DNA of 64,000 nt from Tragulus kanchil (taxonomy: Eukaryota; Chordata; Mammalia; Artiodactyla; Tragulidae), in contig JAIOJX010000001.1 of NCBI GenBank assembly GCA_022376925.1, forward strand, positions 4,931,501 to 4,995,500, in the 5' to 3' direction. The position numbers were made by a program, and so were the translations under genes. The notes beneath the pieces were generated by a model, which worked only from the letters and a program-made list of their open reading frames with translations, ran no database searches and was not told where the DNA came from. Position 1 is the first letter of the stretch, and every line of letters starts with the position of its first letter. Below are positions 1 to 25,977 of this stretch, piece by piece.

Positions 1-256
1 ACCCGTCCGGTTCGCTCTGAGTCGGCCCCGCCCTGGGGCCAGCTGCCCACGTGGGGCAGGGCCGGGGCCGGGATTCCCCTCGTGCGGAGCTGCTCTGGAC
101 CCAGCGAGAGTCTCCCCGGGGCTCGGACCTTTTCAGAAAGGTGGCACCCCCCACTGGCTTCGGCCCTGCTGAGTCTGGGTGGTGGAGAGAGATGTGTTCA
201 GGGAACCAGTCAGTGCGTCTCCCCCCTTGGTGCCCGTCCAAAGTCCCAGGAACAGT

Positions 257-292
257 GGGGGTGGGGGGCAGGGGGGAGGGCCGGGGGCGGGG
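257..292 (+). other. G-quadruplex-prone G-run cluster (copy A)
   Basis: Runs of five, six, six, three, five and four G are separated by one to three bases, well above the four-run requirement for an intramolecular quadruplex. The same cluster recurs at about 1365-1400 in the second duplicate. Its function is unknown. Confidence 0.6.
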
Positions 293-1364
293 CTGAGCGT
301 GAGAGGCCGGTGAGGCGGCGGCCCGTGGACGGGCCCTCGGGCCCAGAAGCAGGGTGCGCTCTGCCCTGGCAGCTGACCCTTGCCCTGCCGCAAGTGTCCC
401 TTGGCTCACAAAGCGTGGGAACGGCTCCACGTCCAGAGACAGGCTCCCAAACGCAGCTGCGAGGGCAGAGCGGCCAGGGCTGGTGTTCACCGTGTGGACA
501 CCCTGTACCGGTCTTTGGGGTCACGGCTTGCAAGGGTTCTGTGGCTGTCGCCCCCCCCCCCCCCAGGGTGCTGGGCGTTGCCCCAGGCTCTGGGGGAACG
601 GCCGTTCTCTTTGGAGCCAGACGTCGGGGCTCCGGCACCCCTGGGTGGGTGGGGTGGCCCTGCTTTCCAGTGGGCCTCTTTTGGGGAGGCCGCTGGATCA
701 GGAGCTGGAGACGCTCAGCTTCTGATTGGAGACTTGTGGCATGGCTGGGGGGCCCAGGAGCACATCCTCCTGCTTCAGGGTGCACGACGGACTCACGGAA
801 GGTGCCACCCCCGAGGTCAGGACCCTGGCTGGGCCGTCCCTGACCGGCAGGCCAGACGCAGGGACCAGCCCGTGCTGGGCGGGCCTCAGCGCTCCCCAGC
901 CGTCCCCTTGGCCGAGTGGGTGAGGTGCTGCTGCTCCGGAGGAGAGGGGACCACGGGGACCGGGACCCAAGCCCGCCTGGGGCGTGGGCTTCCCGCCTCC
1001 TCGGGGTCACCCCGCGCCACGTGTGGATGGTACGGGCGGACAGGAAGAGCACAGACTCGCACTTCTGATTTGATCCTTTATTTACTCCTCTGGGGTTTGG
1101 CTTAGCCTTGGTAGAGCCAACCTAGACGTCTGATAGAAGGATAGCGGTTTGGACTTTATTAGTCCCTGAGGGTTGGCCAGGATTCCCTCGTGCGGAGCTG
1201 CTCTGGACCCAGCGAGAGTCTCCCCGGGGCTCGGACCTTTTCAGAAAGGTGGCACCCCCCACTGGCTTCGGCCCTGCTGAGTCTGGGTGGTGGAGAGAGA
1301 TGTGTTCAGGGAACCAGTCAGTGCGTCTCCCCCCTTGGTGCCCGTCCAAAGTCCCAGGAACAGT

Positions 1365-1400
1365 GGGGGTGGGGGGCAGGGGGGAGGGCCGGGGGCGGGG
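1365..1400 (+). other. G-quadruplex-prone G-run cluster (copy B)
   Basis: This is the duplicate of the G-run cluster at 257-292, inside the second copy of tandem duplication 1. Confidence 0.6.
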
Positions 1401-2185
1401 CTGAGCGTGAGAGGCCGGTGAGGCGGCGGCCCGTGGACGGGCCCTCGGGCCCAGAAGCAGGGTGCGCTCTGCCCTGGCAGCTGACCCTTGCCCTGCCGCA
1501 AGTGTCCCTTGGCTCACAAAGCGTGGGAACGGCTCCACGTCCAGAGACAGGCTCCCAAACGCAGCTGCGAGGGCAGAGCGGCCAGGGCTGGTGTTCACCG
1601 TGTGGACACCCTGTACCGGTCTTTGGGGTCACGGCTTGCAAGGGTTCTGTGGCTGTCGCCCCCCCCCCCCCCCAGGGTGCTGGGCGTTGCCCCAGGCTCT
1701 GGGGGAACGGCCGTTCTCTTTGGAGCCAGACGTCGGGGCTCCGGCACCCCTGGGTGGGTGGGGTGGCCCTGCTTTCCAGTGGGCCTCTTTTGGGGAGGCC
1801 GCTGGATCAGGAGCTGGAGACGCTCAGCTTCTGATTGGAGACTTGTGGCATGGCTGGGGGGCCCAGGAGCACATCCTCCTGCTTCAGGGTGCACGACGGA
1901 CTCACGGAAGGTGCCACCCCCGAGGTCAGGACCCTGGCTGGGCCGTCCCTGACCGGCAGGCCAGACGCAGGGACCAGCCCGTGCTGGGCGGGCCTCAGCG
2001 CTCCCCAGCCGTCCCCTTGGCCGAGTGGGTGAGGTGCTGCTGCTCCGGAGGAGAGGGGACCACGGGGACCGGGACCCAAGCCCGCCTGGGGCGTGGGCTT
2101 CCCGCCTCCTCGGGGTCACCCCGCGCCACGTGTGGATGGTACGGGCGGACAGGAAGAGCACAGACTCGCACTTCTGATTTGATCC

Positions 2186-2191
2186 TTTATT
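2186..2191 (-). promoter_or_regulatory. Candidate polyadenylation signal of the HSFX-like gene
   Basis: AATAAA reads on the minus strand about 78 bases after the HSFX stop codon at 2269-2271. It is the first canonical hexamer downstream. The same hexamer exists at 1077-1082 because the flank is duplicated. Confidence 0.55.
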
Positions 2192-2268
2192 TACTCCTCT
2201 GGGGTTTGGCTTAGCCTTGGTAGAGCCAACCTAGACGTCTGATAGAAGGATAGCGGTTTGGACTGTCC

Positions 2269-2826
2269 CTAGGGACCCGGCGGCTCAGGGCTCGGGCTCC
2301 TCCCCGAACTGCTCCCAGAGGGCTCTTTTCTCTGAGGCCCCTCCCCCTCCACCTCCTGGGCCTTCTCTCGGGCGTGTTCCGCAGGGCTAGCTCTTAGCTG
2401 CCCCGCACTGCGGCTTCCCACCGTGTTCCGGTGTGAACAGGGGGCGCGACTGGACGTGGCCTCAGCACTGGGGCTGACCTGCCCTCCCAGGCAGTGGCGT
2501 GACCCTGCCGACCCAGACGTGCCCTCGCCCGCGGGGCCGCCGTGGTAACTGGGGTAGTATCTTCCCGTGGCCTGCCAGAGCGCAAAGGATCGCCAGGCTG
2601 GCATTCCTCGAGCAGCATAGGTTTTCTTCTGCCTTTTTTTCTCAGCGGGTATGATGGAGCTTTGCTTCACTCGCACAGACCTTCTGGGCGGCGGCGGTGG
2701 TGACCTCTTCCTCTTCGGGGCGGTTGCGCTGGGGGCGGGCTGAGTGGTTGGTCTGGGGTCTCCTTTCCTCCAGATTTTATCAAGGAGGTGTGGCTTATCC
2801 CTTTGAAAGTTGGTATTGCGGTACAC
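2269..2826 (-). CDS. HSFX: HSFX exon 2 (coding)
   Basis: It follows a pyrimidine-rich acceptor ending TTTCAG and encodes residues 158-342: the end of the HSF domain, a basic patch and a Ser/Pro/Gly-rich tail. The TAG stop at 2271-2269 lies five bases outside the edge of tandem duplication 1. Confidence 0.85.
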   Translation of the reverse strand: MYRNTNFQRDKPHLLDKIWRKGDPRPTTQPAPSATAPKRKRSPPPPPRRSVRVKQSSIIPAEKKRQKKTYAARGMPAWRSFALWQATGRYYPSYHGGPAGEGTSGSAGSRHCLGGQVSPSAEATSSRAPCSHRNTVGSRSAGQLRASPAEHAREKAQEVEGEGPQRKEPSGSSSGRSPSPEPPGP

Positions 2827-3682
2827 CTGAAAGGCAATGGATCACTTTAGCCATCGTGAGGGAGCACATCCGTTCCCCGCTGCCCCCCGAACGGGCCTCG
2901 TGGAACTAGGGAGAGAGGCTCTCCCTGCATTCCTGGCAGGTCATGAGCCCCGAGCACGCGTGCTCCCTAGGGCTCCCCAGGGCCAGCCTCGCTCCAGGTG
3001 TTCCTTTTGCTCCCTGCCCTCAGGTGGCCCCTCAGGGTCTGGAGTCACCCCTGCGGGTTCTCTCTAAGGGGGGCGGGTGGGGTAACCCGACAGGCCCTGC
3101 TTCCTCGTCTTTCCTTAAGCACCCTCCCAGGAGAGGAAAAGTCATCCTTGGACATGACCCCTGTCCAGCACTCGGGTGGTCTGCTCTCCCGGGAAGGGCT
3201 TTCTCCATTACCATGATTTTACGTGCTTGAGAGTCACTCCGAGGGGCAGTCAGGTGGAGTTTGCTGAAACCATGGAGGTTCATCTCTTGGATGAAAGTCT
3301 TGATGCTGTCTGTACTGAAGATTCTGTCCTCTCTTGTGCGGTGCAATACCTCCGTCTGGAAGAGATCTGCGTCTATGACAATTGTACGTCCCTCTTTACT
3401 CCACTCAACCGATGTGAAGGCCGGATGGTCGGCTAGATGCCGTAGCTTAACGGGGAAGGGTAGCCCGAGGACTCCGTTTTTCTCCTCCTCGTTTACCCCT
3501 TCGGGGTTTGCGCTCTGTGAGGGCGACTTGTCTTCGGAGCGCGAATCTGGGCTCTTGGCTTGGTCGTCTTGCTTGTGGACGACTTGCCCTGAATCCATGT
3601 CTGGATCCGGGGATGCCGGCTTTCCATCCGCTGATGGCGCCGGCGGGGATGGACGTGCCTTGTCACATCTCCAAGTAGCCAT
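2269..3682 (-). CDS. HSFX: HSFX-type heat shock transcription factor, X-linked (two exons)
   Basis: The coding exons are 3682-3212 (157 codons) and 2826-2269 (185 codons plus stop), giving 342 residues. The intron at 3211-2827 has GT and AG ends, and the frame runs through as KIM-VYRN. Residues 1-70 are an acidic, Ser/Pro-rich low-complexity leader. Residues about 72-178 are a degenerate HSF DNA-binding domain: LPFPVKLRHLA, the DADLFQTEVL helix, the FSTDSIKTFIQEMNLHGFSK recognition region, then YRNTNFQRD from exon 2. A basic PKRKRSPPPPPRR segment (about 194-206) could act as a nuclear localisation signal. There is no HR-A/B coiled coil, unlike classic HSFs. Length and architecture resemble human HSFX3/HSFX4, from memory. 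Human HSFX genes lie near IDS on Xq28, which supports the call; the exact paralogue cannot be decided. I start at the MATWR methionine (3682). An in-frame ATG 30 codons upstream overlaps a TATA-like box and is less likely. DNA binding and testis expression are family inferences. Confidence 0.86.
3212..3682 (-). CDS. HSFX: HSFX exon 1 (coding)
   Basis: It encodes residues 1-157, the acidic leader and most of the HSF domain. It ends in phase 0 at ATG, followed by a GTAATG donor. Confidence 0.85.
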
Positions 3683-3750
3683 GGAGCTCGTCAAGCTCAG
3701 GGGTAGCCCAGAATATAGCCCCGGATGCTCCGTGCAGCACCAGGGTAGCC

Positions 3751-3758
3751 TTATATCC
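3751..3758 (-). promoter_or_regulatory. TATA-like element upstream of HSFX
   Basis: GATATAA reads on the minus strand about 70 bases upstream of the MATWR start codon. This fits a core promoter with a short 5' UTR and argues against the upstream in-frame ATG. The evidence is motif only. Confidence 0.35.
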
Positions 3759-3769
3759 TGCTGGAGATT

Positions 3770-5550
3770 CAAGAATCTGGGTCAGTGGCCAGGCAGCCAG
3801 TTAGGTGGTCTGCTTCCCTTCCTGGTAGGTGATGTCACAGACTGGTCTGGAGAGGCAGCCCTGGCCCATAATGGAGGGCGGGGCGGGGCGGGGCAGGGGG
3901 ACAGGGATGAAGTCAGGGTCCCCCACTTCTCTAAAAGGACGGAAAAGTATGTTTCCAGTTGCCTGAAAAGGCTCCCACCTGCCGCCAGGCGCCTTGTGCC
4001 AAGGGGCCAGGCCCTGGATGGGCTGAGAAACGCGCTCCCGTCTCCACTCCCCTGCCTCGCCAGGGACAGGCCTGCGGCTGGCTGCTGATCCGCGCCAGGG
4101 CCAGGCCCTGGCGAGTCCTAGCTCGGGGACCACCGAGACCCCAGGGCTGAGGTGGGCCCCTGGCGACTGTCTCTCCCAAAGCATGGGGTCTAGCGGGCTG
4201 GCGGGCCCAGCCCGGGTTCATGCCCCACCACGCCCTCCCCCGCTTCCTGCCTTGGTCTCTTCCAGCTGGCCCTGCCAGGTGGCGGGTCCTGCCGAGGGCC
4301 CCAACTCAGAGTCCTGTGGTCCTTCCCCACCCCATCCCAGGCACCCTCCCCAGAGTAGGGCTGTGCTCCAGCCCAGTGGGAGTGACCTCACGCTCCGCTT
4401 GGCTGCTCCCCAAGCCCCGGAGACGCAGACTCCCCATGACGCCTCGGGGGAGGGCACAGGCCGGGCCTCTGCTGAGCTGGGAGCCGCCTTCTGAATTCTG
4501 CCCACCCCAGACCTCAACCCTCCGCAGATCCCAGGCCACTGGCTTCCTTCGGTTTCCACGTCTTCCCATAAAGAGCACTCTCGTGGCCCTGAAGCGCTCC
4601 CTTGGGGAACGCCTGCATTCCCAGGGCCTCGGAATCAGCCTCCCTGGAGGCTGCCCGGGAAACCCTGTTTCCTTTCGTCCGTGGGGTGGTTGGGCTCCTG
4701 CTCTCCCCGGTCCTGGCCTCCCTCGTCCAGCGTGGCTGTCTGTGGGCACCCGCCCTCCGAAGGACCTGATTTGGGCCTCAACGCGCAGCCTGTTCTGCTG
4801 AAAGCAAGCCCTTCACCGGGGCTCTCCGAGGCCAGCTCTGATCTTCTCCGCCCTCTCCCCCGACCCCACCGCTGTGGACCTGTTCTCCCCTACCCCGATG
4901 GCAGGCCCATGGAGTGATTCTGTGTGCTCACGTGTTAGGCGCTTTGCAAGGGGCCTCCTTGACACAGACTCACTCCCAGGGACGTGTCTGGATTGTTGAG
5001 CTGGACGTGACCCAAGGAAGCCCCCGTCCACCCGTATGTGAAAACAGACATGGGTCCAGTTCGGTGAGCAAACACAACCCGAATGAAAGCCACCGAGGTT
5101 ATTTATACCCCCCTTCTCCTTCCCGACTCCACGGTCTACGTTGGCCCTGTGCCCACATTCCTACCGGGGACAACACTGCAATCACTATGCCGTGGTCCGT
5201 ATGAATGAGCTCCGCACGCCCAAGGGAGACCTTCAGTGCCCAGTCCAGGCCCAGGGCCTGGTGAAGGTGCCGCTCTTGGGGGATGAAGTTAAAGACTGAC
5301 TTGGGCCTTCCTGGGAAGGTTACTATCCATATAAAAACCTTCAATTAGCCTCTCTGATTTAAGTCCCATGTGTTACCCTGCCCACTGTCATACCTGATTT
5401 CTTGGATGTGGGAGTCTATCCAGGCTAAGTTTGTTCCTCTTTAGTTGAATTCCTTTGTAGGTATTCTAGGCTGTGGCACATCAGTCTCCACTGGCAGCTT
5501 CCAGAAATTCGGTGAAATTTTTAAGCCTAGTTCCCCTCCCTTTGTTTTAA
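3770..5550. other. GC-rich HSFX-IDS spacer, no gene recognised
   Basis: The HSFX upstream flank is GC-rich with a short GGGGC repeat near 3878-3896. No conserved reading frame or RNA gene was recognised. Frames here are open on several strands at once, as expected from GC bias. Confidence 0.5.
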
Positions 5551-5559
5551 TTTTTAAAA

Positions 5560-6680
5560 ATCGAAACAAATTCACATAATGTGAAATGAACCATTTTAAA
5601 GTAAATAATTCAGTGGCATTTGGTGCATTCACACTGTTGTACAACCCCCACCTCTATCCAATTCCAGAACATTTTTATCATCCCCGGAGGAAGCCCAGTA
5701 CCCATGAAGCAGTTGCTCCCCATCAGCTCTCCCCCAACCCCGGCAATCATGAATTTGTGTACTGTTTCTACAGATTTACCTATTCCGAGTATTTTAGATA
5801 AATTGAACCCTACAATACATGACCCTTTGTGTCCGGACTCTTCCAACTATCAGGATGCTTTCAAAGTCATCCATGGTGTAGCATACATCAGGACGTCATT
5901 CCTGTTTGTTTTTTTAAATGTTTATTTATTTATTTTTGGCTATTCTGGGTTTTCACTGCTGCCACAGGCTCTTCTCTAGTTGCAGGGAGTGGGGGCTACT
6001 GTCTAGTTGAGGTGAGCAGCCTTCTTGTTGCGGTGACTTCTCTTGTTGTGGAACTTGGGCCCTAGGGCCCACGGACTTCAGTAATTGTGGCACATGGGCT
6101 CAGTAGTTGTGGTCCGAGAAGATCCCACATGTTGCAGAGCAACTAAGCCTGTGAGCCACAACTATTGAGCCTGAGCTCTAGAGCCTGGGACCACAGTACT
6201 TCATTCCTTTTACATGACTGTGTGACATTCCATTGTAAGTGTCCCCCAAAATTCACTTATCTGTTGATGGATATTCTGCCTTTCCACCTTTGGCTATTGG
6301 ATACGCTGCCATAAACATGCATGCACATACATTTTTTGGGGGTACCAGTTTTTAAATCTTCAAACCTTCTACCAAAGAGTAGAACTGCCTAGTCATATGG
6401 TCATTCCATTTAATTTTTGAGGAAGTGAAATCTGTTTTCCACAGTAGCTGAATCATTTCACATTCCTAGGAGCAACATATAAGGGTTCCAGTTTTTCCAC
6501 ATCCTCATCAATGCTTGCTGTTTTTAGTATTTTGATATTAATCAGCCTAGTAAGTGTGAGGTGCTACTTCACTGTGGTTTTGAGGTTCCCCCCCGTAACA
6601 AATGAATTTGAGCATCTTCTCCCATTGTGTCTTGCTGTCAGGTTATATTATTTTTGTTCCTTCGTGATGATTTCAAAGGG
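5560..6680 (-). mobile_element. Old L1 LINE fragment(s), antisense, interrupted by a SINE
   Basis: The plus strand reads as the reverse of L1 3' sequence. Recognisable stretches include the 'ttcagtggcattnngt gcattcac' type segment (5608-5640), the 'cattccattgtaagt' segment, 'tgttgatgga' and the 'cctcatcaatgcttg' segment. A CHR-2 SINE splits it at 5904-6193. The L1 is decayed and has no open frame. Confidence 0.7.
5904..6193 (-). mobile_element. CHR-2-type SINE with an internally inverted 5' part
   Basis: From 5904 to about 6112 the plus strand is the reverse complement of the CHR-2 3' body and AT-rich tail. From about 6114 to 6193 it reads forward, with the agatcccacatgttgcagag segment and downstream body. 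The whole is flanked by near-matching 15-base target duplications, caggacgtcattcct (5889-5903) and cagtacttcattcct (6194-6208). The flanks indicate a single insertion carrying a 5' inversion. Confidence 0.75.
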
Positions 6681-6749
6681 CAGAAGAGACGGGAATGCAG
6701 AGATGTGCCACCTAAGCCGCAAGGGAAGCTTTCTTGCTCCAGTGGCTGA

Positions 6750-6850
6750 CAGGGCGGCCCTTCAGGGGTGTCATCTGCCCTTCAGGGCTAACTTCCTTTT
6801 CAGGGCCATCTTCCCTTCAGGGCCATCTGCCCTTTCAGGGCTTGCCTCAG
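6750..6850. repeat. Degenerate short tandem repeat (TTCAGGGCCATCT-like)
   Basis: About five imperfect units beginning cttcaggg or tttcaggg recur every 18-25 bases. It is a decayed minisatellite-like patch without coding significance. Confidence 0.5.
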
Positions 6851-6859
6851 TTGCAGAGA

Positions 6860-7800
6860 GTCACCTTGCCCAAGGTCACATCCCTCTGAGGGTAACTTCA
6901 CCCAATGACTTCTCAAGGTGATGTACAAATACCTGGCCATCCCGCCCTAACTCAAGACAACTCTGAAGGCCAGGTCTAGCTCTGGACTGCCCTTCGGGAT
7001 TACCCCAGGCCTTTAGCATCACTCGACTGCTCTTTCTGTCCACTCATGCCCTCTTCCCACCCTTTCTACAGGTATTTTCCCTAAAAGCACTTCCTTGTAA
7101 ACAGCCTGCAGACTTTGTTTTCAAGTCAGCTTTCTGACAAACTCAATCCATAAGAGACAACAAATGCCTGTGTCGGTTAGTTAACTTGAGCTGGAAGTGG
7201 TACCAGCAATTATTTCTTTAATATACCAGAAATGTAGTTAAGATGCGCTTGTATAAACTATTTTATTTAGAAAGATTTTGGACTGTATGCTTTAGATGCC
7301 CTTAAGAAATCTCTTATAGGCACTGAACTACAAAGTGGTGCCAGTCTTGAGACATCCAGGCCCTGCTTTTATGACATTTCAGCTAAATATTTTAGTTTTT
7401 TAGTGAAACTAAGTCACTCCCTGAAAAACTGCTCAGTGAATTGGAGGCACTGTATGAGTGCAACTGGTACTGAGGAGGGCATCTCACACTCCGGTCTGTT
7501 GGGTTTAAGTACTTTGAAAAATCAGCTTTGAAATTTCAGTCATGGGAATTTAAGTCTAGGGCATCTACAGCAATGCGGCTGTTTTGTACTCTGAAATTGG
7601 ACTGTGTGTCCAACCATGCCAGTCTTCGGCATTTGCTGTATCTTCTCTTCCACCATCATCTCCCTTCACTTCTTCATCTGGTCTCTCAAACCTCTTCAAC
7701 GTCTGCTTGAGTTTTGTCAAGGTCTCCCTAGGAAGGAATCTAACCTTTCAGTCAAAGACCTATTCATTTTATGAATCAACAATGTTGTACTCATCTTGTA
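6860..7800. other. Spacer with no feature recognised
   Basis: Intermediate-GC sequence. The frame at 7528-7710 has no recognisable product. A short relic at about 7805-7850 resembles the start of the old repeat at 59950-60420. Confidence 0.4.
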
Positions 7801-7849
7801 CTGTTTCATAATAAGTTCCCACAAATGTAGTGGCCTAAAACAGCACACA

Positions 7850-8188
7850 TTGGACTTCCCTGGCAGCTCAGTGGTAAAGAATCCGCTTGCCAGTGCAGGA
7901 GATACAGGTTCGACCCCTGATCTGGGAAGATCCCACATGGTGTGGAGCAACTAAGCCTGTGTGCCACAACTGTCGAGCCTGCGGTCTAGAGCCTTGGAGC
8001 CGCAACTATGGAGCCCACGTGCCCTGAAGCCCATGTTCCACAACAAGTAAAGCCACTGCAGTGAGAAGCCCGCACACCACAACTAGAGAGTAGCCCCTGC
8101 TCTCCACAGCTAAAGAAAGCTCACGCAGCAACGAAGGCCCAGCAGAGCCAAAAAGAAAGAAATAAATACAGTTTAAAATAAATAAATC
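7850..8188 (+). mobile_element. CHR-2-type SINE, near full length
   Basis: The tRNA-Glu-like head (cttccctggcagctcagtgg, with box B ggttcgacccc) is followed by the CHR-2 body with repeated ccacaact units and an AAATAAAT tail. It is moderately diverged. Confidence 0.85.
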
Positions 8189-8789
8189 AATAGTTATTAG
8201 TTCACCATTTCCACGCATCAAACATCCAGGCACAACTCAGCTGGATCCTCCACTCAGGGTCTTACAAGGCTGCCTTCCCTTGTGGAGTTCAGAGGCCTCG
8301 GTCAGGCTCATGTGGTTGTTGGCCAGATCCATTTCCTTGTGGTCCTAGGACTGAGTTCTTTTGACTTCTTAAGAAATGTTGACTGGAGGCCGCCCTTGGG
8401 TGGCAATTTTCTAAACAGACACTGGGGTCCTTGTGGATGGTGGGCTCAGAGCTTCCTAAAACATCTGGGCCAGACTTTGGGGAGGGAAAAGGCAGCCCCC
8501 AATGCAAGGATAGTGTCAACATGAGGAGGGACACCCAAGAGGCCACCTCAAGCCTGGCAGCTTGGTCACTTGGCTGGGCTGGTCCACCCTGAGGGAGGCA
8601 GCATGCTCTGGCCTGGTGAGTACAGGTGGAGGCCGGCTCTTCCCGGGGAGGGCAGGCAGCGAGACGCCAGCCAGGCCGCAGTGTCAACAGCAAAGCCGGT
8701 GCTGCAGCAATGGTATCAGGCCTTCTGTGATGACTGCCCTGTGGCTGCCGAATAGGACGTTTCCTGTCATGGAAGGTCACCCTGTGCCT

Positions 8790-8950
8790 CCACTTCCTGG
8801 CTGCGTGACAGAGCAAGTGATTTAGCCCCTCTGAGTTTCCATTCCTGGATCTGTGAAATGGGAATGATAGTAGCATCTAGGTCACTGTGTTCAGGTGAGG
8901 AGAAAATGAGTATATGGCCTGAGTAATGGAATCCCTCAATAACAACACAA
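8790..8950 (+). mobile_element. MIR SINE relic
   Basis: It matches the MIR core order: gctgcgtgacagagcaagtg, ctctgagtttccattcctgg, atctgtgaaatgggaatgat, then an atgagtata end. Confidence 0.75.
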
Positions 8951-9214
8951 ATATGGATACATTATTGTACACAAGAAAAGATCTCCTGTCTGCCTGGCGT
9001 TCTGCTAGGTTGTTACATTGGGAGAGGAGCGTCAGAGACAGACAGAGACGATTTTGACCTCCTTCTCAACACTCAGCCCCAGGCAGACACTGAGTGACTC
9101 ATGCCACCGAAGGCTTGTGACCCTCACTCTTCCCATCTCCTACTTGGTCCCCAACCCTTGTTTCCCCACTAGGCATACCAGCTCTGCCATCGGCTCCCAC
9201 TGTCAGCATGCTCT

Positions 9215-9450
9215 CCACAATGGCTGCTCCCTCATCTCCTTCAAGTTTTGGTTTAAATGTCACTTTACTAGTGACGCTTTGCCCGGCCACACCATAGAAA
9301 ATAACAGGAAGCTCCCCATGCTTCCCCACCCGCATGTTATTTGGTCATTTAGTGTCTGAAAGCTCCACCAGGGCTGAGGTTTGGAACTCACATGCCGCCA
9401 ACAGTGCTCGGTATACATATACGGTGTATTTCGTAAGTGCTGAAGACATG
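9215..9450 (-). mobile_element. Probable L2 LINE 3' relic, antisense
   Basis: It has the order typical of reversed L2 3' ends: ttcaagttttggtttaaatgtcac, gacgctttgcccgg, ctccaccagggctgagg, then a short-interval end. It is strongly decayed. Confidence 0.5.
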
Positions 9451-9967
9451 CAAAAGAGAGGGACCCTTTTAGATGGAGGAAGGAGGGTTCTCAAAGGGCA
9501 TCATAGAAGAATAGCATTTGGGCTAGTCTGCAAGGAAAACTATGACTTTTATAGAGCGAAGAGGGAAGGGAAGGGCTTCTAGGTGAAAGGCATTACACGA
9601 GCAAAGGCAAAGAGGCGGGAAACTGCTGGCTGAGGACAGTGGTTGCAACGCAAATCTTGGGGTCACCTGAAAAGACTCCCTAAGCACTTGTCCTACCCGC
9701 GTCGCGCGCCCCGGCCCGAGGGACGGCCAGGTGGGCGGGGCCGCTGGGCGGGGCCGGCGCTGCGCTGGCGCCACGGCCCCGCCCACGGTGGCCCGGATCT
9801 CGCGCAGGCGTCCTCGTGCCCCGGCCGGCCGGCGTCTGTGCGGCGGCGTCTGCGGTCGCCTCTCGCAGTCGGCTAAGGTTTCTCAGGCGAGACCGGCGGC
9901 GGGGGCGGCCCGGCGCTCCTGCAGAAGCCCGTCGCCGTCGCCCTGGAGCGGCTGCGCTGGGGCAGGA

Positions 9968-25552
<15,585 letters not shown>

Positions 25553-25853
25553 GTTTCACCAACTGCAGGGACCATACGTAGTGCTGGAGAGCAGGGCTGA
25601 GAGCTGGTAGTTTCTAATCAGCCACACTATTGGGAGCAGCCCCTCAGGCAAGGAGTCAAAACACACATCAGCAGTGCGACCTAAGAATGTGTGACAGCCA
25701 TGGCTCTTGGGTTTGTCATTATAATTGGGCTGAACCTTTATTTTTTGGAATAGTCATAGCTTATTCACTGAATGAATGAATACGGAGTGAGCAAGTCAAA
25801 ATGGTCTTCAGATACCAAGAGCATAGTAACTGAATGTGGCACTGTACTCAAGA

Positions 25854-25859
25854 AATAAA
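25854..25859 (+). promoter_or_regulatory. IDS: Candidate IDS polyadenylation signal
   Basis: AATAAA lies 302 bases after the stop codon and is the first canonical hexamer. A G run follows at 25861. Other hexamers occur further downstream, so longer transcripts are possible. Confidence 0.5.
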
Positions 25860-25977
25860 AGGGGGGGGGACATATGTTTACCCATGGTGGATTCCAGTTG
25901 ATGTGTGTCAGTAAGCAACAAAACTCTCTAAAAATACATAAATGAAGAAAGAAAAGAAATATAATACTTTAGTTATT

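Larger units (their letters stand above)
71..2264. repeat. Tandem duplication 1 (~1.1 kb x2) downstream of HSFX
   Basis: Copy A is 71-1155 and copy B is 1180-2264 in the same orientation (period about 1109). They are nearly identical; visible differences are one C in a short C run near 77 and the length of the long C run (near 549-564 in A, 1660-1674 in B). A 24-base stretch at 1156-1179 separates them and is absent from the far edges of both copies. The unit is GC-rich and includes the HSFX polyadenylation signal and 3' flank, so this flank is present twice. No gene was recognised in it; its long open frames overlap on both strands and look like GC-rich chance frames. It is either a real duplication or an assembly overlap. 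Confidence 0.95.

Noticed and set aside
82..2214. Long open frames on both strands in the GC-rich left end
   Set aside because: They overlap in several frames, have Pro/Gly/Arg-rich bias, match nothing recognisable, and recur only because the DNA is duplicated.
3261..4088. 275-residue plus-strand frame opposite HSFX
   Set aside because: It is a shadow of HSFX exon 1 on the other strand; the HSF domain is on the minus strand.
7850..7930. tRNA-like heads with box A and B
   Set aside because: These are SINE heads with SINE bodies and tails attached. They do not fold as complete functional tRNAs.
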